DNA of 64,000 nt from Rhodobacteraceae bacterium EL53 (GTDB lineage: Bacteria; Pseudomonadota; Alphaproteobacteria; Rhodobacterales; Rhodobacteraceae): positions 1 to 64,000 of the forward strand of contig OMPR01000015.1 in assembly GCA_900313015.1 (NCBI GenBank), read 5' to 3'. The notes beneath the pieces are model-generated. The model was given only the letters and a program-made list of their open reading frames with translations, had not been told where the DNA came from and searched no databases. A program made the translations under genes and the position numbers. Positions 34,757 through 43,493 of the stretch are shown piece after piece. Every line of letters starts with the position of its first letter. Position 1 is the first letter of the stretch.

Positions 34757-35312
34757 CGCTATACCCCAATTCTGCGCGCCGCCCGGCCAAAGCCTTGGCC
34801 AACGTTCGCTTGCCTCGGGCGGTCAGACTTTCGACCGCCTCAACGCTGATATCCATGATCCCCGAAATCTCGGGGTTTGAAAGCTCTTCAATGTGGCGCA
34901 AAACCACCGCTTGGCGTTGCCGTTCAGGCAATTCCATCAGGGCCGCCTGTAACGCATCAAAACGCGCGGCATTCTGCAGCCGTTCTGGAACACTGCACGC
35001 GGGATCTTCTGGTTCGGCCACCGCATCCAAATCGACGGTTCGCCGCCGACGCTTCAGGTCCAAACACAAGTTTAACGTCACACGATAAAGCCAGGTCGAA
35101 ACCTTGGCCTGCCCTTGCTCCCACTTGGGGGCCATGCGCCAAAGCCGCATCATCGCGTCTTGTGCCACGTCTTCGGCTTCAGCGCGATTGCCCAGCACGC
35201 GCATCGCAACATTAAAAGTGCGCGGACCCAGCCGATCCGTCAGCATGCGCGCAGCCTCTGGATCTCCATTGGCAAACAACACCAACAGCGCATCATCGCT
35301 GGGTGTACTCAT
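34749..35312 (-). CDS. ECF-type RNA polymerase sigma factor
   Basis: A 187-residue sigma-70 family regulator. Region 2 is about 10-80 (NRAEAEDVAQDAMMRLWR, VSTWLYRVTLNLCLDLKRRR) and region 4 is about 115-180 (LMELPERQRQAVVLRHIEELSNPEISGIM). The ATG at 35312 fits the usual family start; an in-frame GTG at 35363 would add 17 residues. The ATG lies inside an 11-bp inverted repeat and overlaps the stop of a 16-codon frame. The gene is followed by its likely anti-sigma and a sensor, and preceded by an EF-hand gene on the same strand. Confidence 0.9.
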   Translation of the reverse strand: MSTPSDDALLVLFANGDPEAARMLTDRLGPRTFNVAMRVLGNRAEAEDVAQDAMMRLWRMAPKWEQGQAKVSTWLYRVTLNLCLDLKRRRRTVDLDAVAEPEDPACSVPERLQNAARFDALQAALMELPERQRQAVVLRHIEELSNPEISGIMDISVEAVESLTARGKRTLAKALAGRRAELGYSDG

Positions 35313-35335
35313 GGCAGGCATACCGCCATGAGTAC
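35305..35335 (-). promoter_or_regulatory. 11-bp inverted repeat spanning the sigma-factor start codon
   Basis: GTACTCATGGC and GCCATGAGTAC are perfect complements separated by nine bases. In RNA the hairpin would bury the sigma ATG (35310-35312). A 16-codon frame at 35309-35359 (MILLQFRKVLMAVCLP) ends with a TGA that overlaps that ATG, so translation of the short frame could open the hairpin. Confidence 0.45.
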
Positions 35336-35369
35336 TTTGCGAAATTGAAGCAAGATCATCCACACCTGA

Positions 35370-35840
35370 TCAATTCTTGTTTTTTGACCCTTTGCCCTTA
35401 CCCCATTTCCCATGCTTCTGCATACGGGCTTTGGCTTCTTCAAATTCTTCTTCCGAGATGGAGCCGTTGTCATCGGCATCCATACGATCAAAGAATTTTC
35501 CCGCCTTGCGTGGCTTGGGCATTTCATCTTCGCTCAGAAACCCGTCTTTGTTGGCATCATGACGTTCCATCATCTTACCAGCGCGTGCCTTGGCCCGCTC
35601 TTCTGCTTTTGCCTGCATCTCTTCCAAGCTTAGCTTACCGTCGCCATTGGCATCTGCCTTTGCAAACCGCGCCTTTCGGTGTGCCTGCATTTCTTCTTTG
35701 GTGATTTCACCGTTGTTGTCGGCGTCCAATTCCTGAAACGTGACCTGTGGTCCATGACCCGGCCCCTTGGCCAACGCACCTGTGGCAACGATGCTCGAGG
35801 CTGCCAATACGATCCCTGCGATAATGCCTGCATGTTTCAT
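35370..35840 (-). CDS. Secreted EF-hand calcium-binding protein
   Basis: A 156-residue exported protein with a signal peptide (MKHAGIIAGIVLAASSIVATGALA). Four EF-hand loops follow: DADNNGEITKEE, DANGDGKLSLEE, DANKDGFLSEDE and DADDNGSISEEE. The tail is basic (KHGKWGKGKGSKNKN). It should bind calcium in the periplasm or outside. The ATG at 35840 is preceded by AGGAAGACCCGAC. It heads the sigma/anti-sigma/sensor cluster with a 57-base gap, so calcium or envelope stress may be part of the signal. The upstream gap 35841-36071 is a divergent promoter region shared with the DUF983 gene. Confidence 0.88.
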   Translation of the reverse strand: MKHAGIIAGIVLAASSIVATGALAKGPGHGPQVTFQELDADNNGEITKEEMQAHRKARFAKADANGDGKLSLEEMQAKAEERAKARAGKMMERHDANKDGFLSEDEMPKPRKAGKFFDRMDADDNGSISEEEFEEAKARMQKHGKWGKGKGSKNKN

Positions 35841-36071
35841 GTCGGGTCTTCCTGTGTTGTTCAGCGGCCCCTTGCCGCCGATCATACAGTTCAAACGGGA
35901 TACATCACTGGTTCCGTCGCACTTCCCCAAAGTTTTTTTCATCTCGATACAATCAGCGGAATAACCAGGCGCAATTCTCATGTTTTGCGGCATCCCGCCG
36001 CAACGACGCCATATGCTCTTTCCCTTTATCCGGACACCCATCACAAATGCGAAAAATAGAATGAGTACCCT

Positions 36072-36473
36072 ATGACGGATCAAAGCACTTTGCAGACGCT
36101 GTCGCGAGATGACCGCCCGACATGGCCGGCGGTTCGATGTGGATTTCGCGGCAAATGCCCAAACTGTGTTAAAGGCAAGCTTTTGCACAGTTATCTCAAA
36201 GTAAATGACGCCTGTGCAGACTGTGGCGAAGCGTTCGTACACCACCGCGCGGATGATGGCCCCGCCTATCTGACCATTCTGATTGTCGGCCACCTTTTGG
36301 TCCCGCTGTTACATATTGTCTTTGTTCAATTTCGCCCGGACCCTTTGACCCTATTTGCAATCTTTGCCCTTGGTTGTCTGAGCTTGTCACTCTACCTTCT
36401 ACCCAGACTGAAGGGGGTCGTTGTCGCCTATCAATGGGCGCGCCGGATGCACGGGTTCGGAAATAACGACTGA
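36072..36473 (+). CDS. DUF983 zinc-ribbon membrane protein
   Basis: A 133-residue protein. An N-terminal zinc ribbon (RGKCPNCVKGKL and DACADCGEAF) is followed by two transmembrane helices (LTILIVGHLLVPLLHIVFV and FAIFALGCLSLSLYLLPRL). This matches DUF983. Family members occur next to cytochrome oxidase assembly genes elsewhere, but here the partner is a NUDIX gene 22 bases downstream. Function unknown. Confidence 0.88.
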   Translation: MTDQSTLQTLSRDDRPTWPAVRCGFRGKCPNCVKGKLLHSYLKVNDACADCGEAFVHHRADDGPAYLTILIVGHLLVPLLHIVFVQFRPDPLTLFAIFALGCLSLSLYLLPRLKGVVVAYQWARRMHGFGNND

Positions 36474-36495
36474 CCCTTCAAACACGCGAGGGGCC

Positions 36496-37197
36496 ATGAG
36501 TATAGATAAGACAGCAATTCGCAATGCCGCGACGGTCATTGTACTTCGAAACCGATTGCAGGACCCATCGATCCTGATGGGGCAACGCGGGGCTAAAGCC
36601 GCGTTTATGCCTAATAAATTCGTTTTTCCCGGCGGTGCAGTGGATGCCGAAGATGCCCAGATCCCGCTTGCAACCCCACTTCCAGAGGTGTGCACAGATC
36701 GCCTCCGAGAAAGTGCACCGGAAGATCTGCATCACGCCCTTGCCGTGGCCGCTATTCGTGAACTCTGGGAAGAAACAGGCCTCATCCTTGGCCGTCCCGG
36801 CGAATGGACCGATAATGTTCCCGCAGATTGGACCAGTTTTGCGTCAACAGGGCATATGCCCGTGGCTCATGGGCTGCAATTTGTGTTCCGTGCCTTAACC
36901 CCACCTGGCCGCCCACGGCGTTTTGACGCGAGGTTCTTTTTGGTGGATGCGGACGAGATTCAGGGGGATCTGGACGATTTCACCCACGCCTCAGACGAGC
37001 TTTCACATCTGCAATGGGTCAAACTGAGCGAAGCTCGCAAATTTGATCTGCCCTTCATCACCGAGGTGGTCCTGGCCGAAGTGGCCGGTCGCGTCACAGA
37101 CCCAACGCCCCCTCAATCCGTTCCCTATTTCCACAACAACGACGAGGCCAGTTTATTCTTGCGGTTGCGGGGGTATCCGATGCCCGATCACCCCTGA
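36496..37197 (+). CDS. NUDIX hydrolase
   Basis: A 233-residue protein. The N-terminal ATVIVLRN leads into a Nudix-type fold with FVFPGGAVD and the partly conserved box LAVAAIRELWEETGLILG (REx2EExG core present). The longer size and the FPGG/ARFFLVDAD segments resemble the plant/bacterial NUDT19-like group that acts on CoA or related diphosphates, but the substrate is uncertain. The ATG at 36496 has GCGAGGGG before it. It is convergent with the RNase J gene. Confidence 0.85.
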   Translation: MSIDKTAIRNAATVIVLRNRLQDPSILMGQRGAKAAFMPNKFVFPGGAVDAEDAQIPLATPLPEVCTDRLRESAPEDLHHALAVAAIRELWEETGLILGRPGEWTDNVPADWTSFASTGHMPVAHGLQFVFRALTPPGRPRRFDARFFLVDADEIQGDLDDFTHASDELSHLQWVKLSEARKFDLPFITEVVLAEVAGRVTDPTPPQSVPYFHNNDEASLFLRLRGYPMPDHP

Positions 37198-37233
37198 TCG
37201 GACATCGCTTTCTTTGTGACAGTCAGGATGCGG

Positions 37234-38901
37234 TCAGCGCATCCGGCTGATTACAACCGTGACCTCGGGCTTTTTACCGATCTCAGCTTGTGACGTCTGG
37301 CGCACGATACGGCGCAGCGCCTCTTCCAGCTTATCGTCGTCTTTGCGGGTCTTATCACCGGACCGCATCAAGAACTGATTCAGGTCAGCTTCAAGGATTT
37401 CGACCAGTGCCGCCTTGGAGTTACCGGTTTCGGCCAGCCCCATGGTGTCACACCACGGCTCGCCCAAAGGCTCGTCCTCTTCGTCCAAGATCACCGTGAC
37501 AGTCACATGACCGTTCAACGCCATCCGGATCCGGTCACGGACCACACCATCCATTGCACCAACTTTGGTCGACCCATCCAGATAGGTCCGTCCGGTTTCG
37601 ATGTATTCGGCAACCTTGGGGGCATTGCCAGACAGGTCCAGCATCATCCCATTCACAGCTACAATACCGGTCCGTCCGTTGGATTCAGCAAGTTTGGTGT
37701 GTTCACGTAGGTGGCGGTGTTCCCCATGCATCGGGATAACCATCTGCGGATCAACAATCCCGTGCAACCGCTCTAGGTCTGGCCGGTTGGCGTGCCCAGA
37801 AACGTGATACAGACCGGAGCTGTCATCCACAACATCCACGCCCTTCTCACTGAGTTGGTTGATAATACGGATCACACCCTTTTCATTGCCCGGAATGGTT
37901 TTGGAAGAGAACAAGAATAAATCGCCCTGCTTCAATTCCAACCCACGGTATTTGCCACGTGCCAATTGCGCACTGGCCGCTCGGCGTTCACCCTGGCTGC
38001 CGGTCACGATCAACATCACATGATCCCGGGGAATATCACGTGCTTCTTCTGGACTGATCACCTTGGGGAAATCAGTCAGAACACCGGTTTCCATCGACGC
38101 TTCGATCATGCGACGCATCGCGCGCCCCAGCAATACAACAGACCGCCCTGCCCGATCACCGGCTTCGGCCAGCGACTTAACCCGCGCAACGTTGCTGGCA
38201 AATGTGGTTGCAACCACCATGCCCGAGGCGCCAGACACCAATTTAGTGATCTCTGGGGCAACTTCGATCTCCGAGCGCCCGGGGTGTTGCGAGAACACAT
38301 TCGTGCTGTCACACACCAGCGCTTTAACACCGGGCTTGCTGACCTCGGCCCACAAATCTGGATCAAAGGCTTCGCCAACGATCGGGGTTGGATCCAGTTT
38401 GAAATCACCCGAATGCACCACGCGCCCTGCTGGGCTGTCGATCACCAATCCTGCACTTTCCGGGATCGAGTGAGACATTGGCAAAAAGCCAACTTTGAAA
38501 GGGCCGACACTGACCTGTTCGGGCCAAGGCATCGCAGTGATCACGGCATCCTCTGGTTGGCCGTGTTCTTCCATTTTGCGACGCGCAATGTTGGCGGTAA
38601 AGGGGCGTGCAAATACTGGCGCACCCAGATCCCCATAACAATGCGCGACTGCACCAATGTGATCTTCGTGCGCGTGGGTGACAAAAATCGCATCCAGCCG
38701 GTCTGCGCGTTCGCGCAGCCAAGCAATATCAGGCATGATCAGGTCAACACCCGGGGTGCCATCCATATCGGGAAAGGCAACACCAAGGTCGACTAGGATA
38801 TAGCGTTCCTTATCAGGCGCACCATAGCCATAGACATAGGCATTCATGCCAATTTCGCCCGCCCCACCGAGGGGCAGATATATCAAACGTTCGCTGCTCA
38901 T
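37234..38901 (-). CDS. rnj: Ribonuclease J
   Basis: A 555-residue metallo-beta-lactamase/beta-CASP ribonuclease for mRNA decay and rRNA maturation. It starts LIYLPLGGAGEIGMNAYVYGYG and has the zinc motif THAHEDHIGAV, then SHSIPESAGL, HSGDFKLD and CDSTNV. The beta-CASP motifs include VTGSQGERRA and PMHGEHRHLREH, and a C-terminal domain completes the usual length. It lies three bases after coaX, downstream of birA and nuoN, an order conserved in alphaproteobacteria. Confidence 0.96.
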   Translation of the reverse strand: MSSERLIYLPLGGAGEIGMNAYVYGYGAPDKERYILVDLGVAFPDMDGTPGVDLIMPDIAWLRERADRLDAIFVTHAHEDHIGAVAHCYGDLGAPVFARPFTANIARRKMEEHGQPEDAVITAMPWPEQVSVGPFKVGFLPMSHSIPESAGLVIDSPAGRVVHSGDFKLDPTPIVGEAFDPDLWAEVSKPGVKALVCDSTNVFSQHPGRSEIEVAPEITKLVSGASGMVVATTFASNVARVKSLAEAGDRAGRSVVLLGRAMRRMIEASMETGVLTDFPKVISPEEARDIPRDHVMLIVTGSQGERRAASAQLARGKYRGLELKQGDLFLFSSKTIPGNEKGVIRIINQLSEKGVDVVDDSSGLYHVSGHANRPDLERLHGIVDPQMVIPMHGEHRHLREHTKLAESNGRTGIVAVNGMMLDLSGNAPKVAEYIETGRTYLDGSTKVGAMDGVVRDRIRMALNGHVTVTVILDEEDEPLGEPWCDTMGLAETGNSKAALVEILEADLNQFLMRSGDKTRKDDDKLEEALRRIVRQTSQAEIGKKPEVTVVISRMR

Positions 38902-38904
38902 GGG

Positions 38905-39678
38905 TCAGCTGTTTTCCTTGTTATAGCGATGAATCACGGTCAATCCGTGCATCGTCAAATCATCTTCGAACGCATCGAACAAATCGACGGTCTGCTGGAA
39001 CAAAGGTGCCAGCCCACCAGTCGAAACGATTTTCATCGGACGCTCGTGTTCTTCTTTGATCCGCGTGCAAATTTCCCGCACCAGACCGACATATCCCCAG
39101 AACACCCCCGATTGCATACAAGCAACCGTATTGGTTCCGATCACATTCTGCGGCTTCGAAATATCGACATGAGGCAAGGCCGCTGCTGCCTGATGTAGCG
39201 CTTCAAGGCTCAGGTTCACCCCCGGCGCGATCACACCACCAATGTAGGCACCATCATGTGCCACAACATCGAATGTTGTCGCCGTTCCAAAGTCAACCAC
39301 GACCAGATCCCCACCGTGGCGATCATAGGCGCCCGCCGTATTGACCAGCCGGTCAGGCCCGACCTGCGTCCCGTTATCAACACGCGGAAGATGAGGCAAC
39401 AGACATTCGGGTTTGCCAACCACGATCGGACGGCACCCAAAAAACCGATCTGCAAAAACACGCAAGTTGAACACAACCCTAGGCACGGTTGAAGAAATGA
39501 TCACATCCGTGATGTCCACTTCGATCCCGTAGTGTTTCACCAGCGTCGAATACCAAGTGAAATATGCATCCGCCGTACGTGCGTGATGGGTCGACGTTCG
39601 CAGCGTGCACAGAAAACTTTCACCGTCCCAGATCGAGAAAACAGTATTCGTATTCCCGCAATCAATCGCCAATAGCAT
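38905..39678 (-). CDS. coaX: Type III pantothenate kinase
   Basis: Phosphorylates pantothenate, the first step of CoA synthesis. The 257-residue protein has the family start MLLAIDCGNTNTVFSIWDG (phosphate-binding DxGNT), PDRLVNTAGAYDRHGGDL (active-site Asp), VDFGTATTFDVV and the ATP-binding STGGLAPLF near the end. It is 11 bases downstream of birA and upstream of RNase J in one transcript. Confidence 0.95.
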   Translation of the reverse strand: MLLAIDCGNTNTVFSIWDGESFLCTLRTSTHHARTADAYFTWYSTLVKHYGIEVDITDVIISSTVPRVVFNLRVFADRFFGCRPIVVGKPECLLPHLPRVDNGTQVGPDRLVNTAGAYDRHGGDLVVVDFGTATTFDVVAHDGAYIGGVIAPGVNLSLEALHQAAAALPHVDISKPQNVIGTNTVACMQSGVFWGYVGLVREICTRIKEEHERPMKIVSTGGLAPLFQQTVDLFDAFEDDLTMHGLTVIHRYNKENS

Positions 39679-39689
39679 GTCTTAGACCC

Positions 39690-40439
39690 TCAGAAAAATA
39701 CATCTGCCGCCGGAATGGTAACCCGGCCTTTAGCGGTGTTTAAGACAAGGTTGCCTGTGGCGTCCACCGTTTCAAAGGTTCCAATCGTCTCGGACGTTGC
39801 GGTACGGGCTGTAATCACTTCGCCCAATTTCGCGGCTCGGGACAACCAGGCCGTTCGGATCGGCTCAAATCCATAAGTGGTGAATTGGGCCTCGTAACGG
39901 TCATATGCAAGGGCCAACTCACTTAAGAACGCCTCAGGCGTGACCAGTGCACCCGTTTCAGACAACAAAGAGACAGGGCGCAGCGCCCCGTCTTCGACGT
40001 TTTCAACTGAAGGTGCTTCGGCCAAGTTAACACCAATCCCGATGGCAAGATGTGTAACACCGCCCGCTTGGCCAGCGCTTTCCAACAGGATCCCGGCCAA
40101 TTTCCCGCCATTTAGCAATACATCATTTGGCCATTTCAGCGACAGCCCAGTCGCTCGCCCAGTCACTGCGACACAGGCATCAAACAGCGCAAGTGCCGCT
40201 ACAAAACTGCGCAAGGCTATCTGCCCCGGCTCCCCTTCTGGGCGCATGACCAAGGTCGAGGCCAGATTGCCGCGCGGATCTGTCCAGGCCCGTCCTCGCC
40301 GCCCTCGGCCAGATGTCTGGCGGAGGGCCAATATCCATTCAGGACCCGTCAGGGTCGGCGCGATACGTGCGGCTTCATTCAAGGTGCTGTCGACTTCTGC
40401 GAGCACCCGCTTTCCGTATCCAATTGGCCAGTCGTTCAT
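39690..40439 (-). CDS. birA: Biotin--[acetyl-CoA-carboxylase] ligase
   Basis: Attaches biotin to biotin-dependent carboxylases. The 249-residue protein has only the catalytic and C-terminal domains: no N-terminal helix-turn-helix is present, so it is not a repressor. Motifs are EVDSTLNEA, ALRQTSGRGRRGRAWTDPRGNL (biotinyl-AMP loop) and SLKWPNDVLLNGGKLAGIL. A substrate is encoded in this same window (methylcrotonyl-CoA carboxylase alpha at 60899-62830). A strong terminator-like hairpin ends four bases before the start codon and leaves no obvious Shine-Dalgarno. Confidence 0.94.
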   Translation of the reverse strand: MNDWPIGYGKRVLAEVDSTLNEAARIAPTLTGPEWILALRQTSGRGRRGRAWTDPRGNLASTLVMRPEGEPGQIALRSFVAALALFDACVAVTGRATGLSLKWPNDVLLNGGKLAGILLESAGQAGGVTHLAIGIGVNLAEAPSVENVEDGALRPVSLLSETGALVTPEAFLSELALAYDRYEAQFTTYGFEPIRTAWLSRAAKLGEVITARTATSETIGTFETVDATGNLVLNTAKGRVTIPAADVFF

Positions 40440-40442
40440 CGC

Positions 40443-40469
40443 AAAAAGGCCCGGTCAAACGACCGAGCC
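40443..40469 (-). terminator. Intrinsic terminator after nuoN, directly in front of birA
   Basis: On the minus strand GGCTCGGTC and GACCGGGCC pair over nine positions (one G-T) around a GTTT loop and are followed by five T. It lies between the nuoN stop and the birA ATG, so it should cut nuo transcripts and reduce flow into birA-coaX-rnj. Confidence 0.8.
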
Positions 40470-40493
40470 CCCTCTGTTAGTTTGAAAACGAAA

Positions 40494-41936
40494 TCAGTTA
40501 ACAAGTGCTGCAGCCGCAGAGGCAGCAGCCCCTTCGATCCCAAATTGGTAAAAGACACCAATCATCATCAAAGCAGCCGACCCCATCAAAGCAGTCCACA
40601 AAACTGGTGAAGAGTGTGTGTCCAGCTGTTCATCTGTTTCCCCGCCGAAATACATGTAGAACACGATCCGCAAGTAATAGAAGGCACCAACGACAGAGGC
40701 GATGGCAGAGGCAACAACCAAGCCCATCAGGCCCGCGTCAATAGCAGCTTGCCAAACGCCGAACTTGGCAAAGAACCCAAGAAATGGCGGGACACCCGCA
40801 AGGCTGAACATCAACACAAGGACAGCCAACGCTTTGGCAGGTTCACGGCTTGCATACATCCGCAGTGCGTCAATATCGGTGATTGGCTGTCCGTCACGTT
40901 CCATCATCAGAATAAAGGCAAAGGTCCCAACGTTCATCGTGACATAGATTGCCATATAGATCAGCATCGACTGCACACCCAGAACGGTGCCAGCAGCAAG
41001 ACCGATCAACGCATACCCCATGTGAGCGATCGAAGAAAACGCCATCAGTCGCTTGATGTCGCGTTGTCCGATCGCGGCAACGGCCCCCAAAAACATTGAC
41101 AGCACCGACAGAACAACAAGGACTTGCTGCCAGTCAGAAACAGCCGCACCAAAGGCATCATGCAGAACGCGCGCAAACAGGCCCATTGCAGCGACCTTAG
41201 GTGCGGTGGCGAAAAAGGCGGTGATTGGCGTGGGCGAGCCTTCGTAAACGTCTGGGGTCCACATGTGGAACGGTACGGCCGACACTTTGAAAGCAAGACC
41301 TGAGATCAGGAACACCAAGCCAAACAACAACCCGACCGAAACCGACCCATGTTGCGCAGTTTGAATGATGCCCGAGAACAGGGTTGTGCCAGAAAAGCCG
41401 TAGATCAAAGATGCGCCATACAGCAACAATCCAGAGCTAAGCGCGCCCAGCACAAAATACTTCAGGCCAGCTTCGGTCGATTTGATGCTATCGCGGCGCA
41501 GTGCAGCAACCACATAAAGCGCCAGAGATTGCAGTTCGAGGCCCATGTACAGCGACATCAAATCACCTGCCGAGACCATCATCATCATACCGACTGAGGC
41601 CAACGCGATCAGCAATGGGTATTCAAATCGCAGCAAACCGCGACGCGACATGTACTCTTGGCTCATCACCAAAACGGCGGCCCCTGACAACAAAACCGCA
41701 GCCTTGGCAAAGCGCGAGAAACTGTCGTCAACAAACATCCCATTAAAGGCAACATTTGTTCCTTCACCGCCGGTGATAATCACCGCAGCGAGAAACACCA
41801 TGATGGCACTGGTCAACCAGACCAATGTTGGCGCCATCCCGTCTTTGATTGTGTACACCGCCACCAAAAGGGCGCCCATGGCGTAAACAGCCAGAAGGAT
41901 CTCTGGCAGAATTACGATCAGATCAGCCTGGATCAT
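40494..41936 (-). CDS. nuoN: NADH-quinone oxidoreductase subunit N
   Basis: Membrane-arm proton-pumping subunit of complex I, antiporter-like. The 480-residue protein has about 14 helices. [36 protein letters not shown] (helix with the key Lys) and [19 protein letters not shown] are the usual NuoN signatures. It is the last nuo gene, 15 bases after nuoM and before the terminator at 40443. Confidence 0.97.
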   Translation of the reverse strand: MIQADLIVILPEILLAVYAMGALLVAVYTIKDGMAPTLVWLTSAIMVFLAAVIITGGEGTNVAFNGMFVDDSFSRFAKAAVLLSGAAVLVMSQEYMSRRGLLRFEYPLLIALASVGMMMMVSAGDLMSLYMGLELQSLALYVVAALRRDSIKSTEAGLKYFVLGALSSGLLLYGASLIYGFSGTTLFSGIIQTAQHGSVSVGLLFGLVFLISGLAFKVSAVPFHMWTPDVYEGSPTPITAFFATAPKVAAMGLFARVLHDAFGAAVSDWQQVLVVLSVLSMFLGAVAAIGQRDIKRLMAFSSIAHMGYALIGLAAGTVLGVQSMLIYMAIYVTMNVGTFAFILMMERDGQPITDIDALRMYASREPAKALAVLVLMFSLAGVPPFLGFFAKFGVWQAAIDAGLMGLVVASAIASVVGAFYYLRIVFYMYFGGETDEQLDTHSSPVLWTALMGSAALMMIGVFYQFGIEGAAASAAAALVN

Positions 41937-41951
41937 TTTCCCAAAGCTCCC

Positions 41952-43493
41952 TTAGTGCGATGCGACTTGGGTCGCGGTGTCAGCCGCGGCCAGAGCCGAG
42001 TCAAAATTCGAAACCAGCGCCGCAGTTGACGGGCCGATAATATCGGTGACGAGTGATGGATAAACACCAAGCAGGATGGTCATCACGATCAATGGCGCAA
42101 ACACAAGGCGTTCGCGGCTATCCATATCCGTGATGGATTTGAGGCTTTCTCGGATCAAATCCCCAAATACGACACGACGGTACAACCACAAGGCATATCC
42201 GGCCGAGAAAATTACCCCAGTTGCCGCAACCGCCGCTACCCAAGTGTTTTTCTGGAAGGTGCCCATCAGCGTCAGGAATTCCCCAACAAACCCGGAAGTT
42301 CCCGGAAGGCCGACGTTCGCCATCGTAAACAGCATGAACACCAGCGCATAAGCAGGCATCCGGCTGACCAGACCGCCATAGGCGTCGATCTCGCGTGTAT
42401 GCATCCGATCATAGATCACACCGACACACAGGAACAAAGCAGCTGAGATAAAACCGTGGCTGAGCATCTGAAAGATGGCCCCATCCACACCTTGTTGATT
42501 TGCTGCAAAGATCCCCATCGTCACAAAACCCATGTGCGCGACAGACGAATAAGCGATCAACTTTTTCATGTCTTCCTGCACCATGGCGACCAAGGATGTG
42601 TAGACTACAGCAATCGCCGACATCCAAAGAACCATGGGGGTCAATACATCAGACCCCACCGGGAACATCGGCAAGCTAAAGCGAAGGAAGCCGTACCCGC
42701 CCATCTTCAACAGGATCGCAGCCAGAACCACCGAACCCGCTGTCGGGGCCTGAACGTGCGCATCGGGCAACCAAGTATGTACCGGCCACATTGGCATTTT
42801 CACAGCGAACGACGCAAAGAACGCGAGGAACATCAGCGTTTGCATCCCGCCGACCACATGTACCCCAAGCACCGAGAAGCTCGCGGCAGAGAATTGATGC
42901 GTCAGAAGAACCGTGATGTCTGTGGTTTGAGCGTCTGCATACATCGCAACCATCGCGACCAGCATCAGCACCGACCCAAGGAAAGTATAAAGGAAGAACT
43001 TGAAGCTCGCGTAGATACGCTCTTTGCCACCCCAAATCCCAATGATCAGGAACATCGGGATCAACCCAGCCTCGAAGAACAGATAGAACAGCACCAGATC
43101 CAGCGCCATGAACACACCCAACATGAGCGTTTCAAGTAGCAAAAATGCGATCATGTATTCTTTGACGCGATGGGTGACATTCCAACTGGCCAAAATGGTC
43201 AGTGGCATGATGAACGTTGTCAGCAAGACGAACAGAACCGAAATGCCGTCCACGCCCATCTTGTATTTCAAGCCCAGCAGCCATTCGCCTTCTTCTACAA
43301 ACTGAAACCCTGTATTTGCAGGGTCAAAGCCTGTGTAGATGCCGATGGACACCAGAAACGTGACAGTTGAGGCAAACAACGCAACCAATTTGGCATTACG
43401 TTGCGCTGCCGCATCCTCGCCCCGGAGAAAAACCGCCAGGATCAGACCAGCCAGTGCTGGAACGAAGGTGACGATGGAGAGGATATTATCCAT
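41952..43493 (-). CDS. nuoM: NADH-quinone oxidoreductase subunit M
   Basis: Antiporter-like membrane subunit of complex I. The 513-residue protein has about 14 helices. [16 protein letters not shown] (conserved Glu), [19 protein letters not shown] and [19 protein letters not shown] are the family signatures. The start overlaps the nuoL stop by one base (TAATG). Confidence 0.97.
   Translation of the reverse strand: MDNILSIVTFVPALAGLILAVFLRGEDAAAQRNAKLVALFASTVTFLVSIGIYTGFDPANTGFQFVEEGEWLLGLKYKMGVDGISVLFVLLTTFIMPLTILASWNVTHRVKEYMIAFLLLETLMLGVFMALDLVLFYLFFEAGLIPMFLIIGIWGGKERIYASFKFFLYTFLGSVLMLVAMVAMYADAQTTDITVLLTHQFSAASFSVLGVHVVGGMQTLMFLAFFASFAVKMPMWPVHTWLPDAHVQAPTAGSVVLAAILLKMGGYGFLRFSLPMFPVGSDVLTPMVLWMSAIAVVYTSLVAMVQEDMKKLIAYSSVAHMGFVTMGIFAANQQGVDGAIFQMLSHGFISAALFLCVGVIYDRMHTREIDAYGGLVSRMPAYALVFMLFTMANVGLPGTSGFVGEFLTLMGTFQKNTWVAAVAATGVIFSAGYALWLYRRVVFGDLIRESLKSITDMDSRERLVFAPLIVMTILLGVYPSLVTDIIGPSTAALVSNFDSALAAADTATQVASH

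Noticed and set aside
37226-37244. 7-bp inverted repeat GGATGCG/CGCATCC at the end of rnj, between convergent genes
   Set aside because: It is too short and has no T-tract, and it includes the rnj stop codon region. Not enough to call a terminator.
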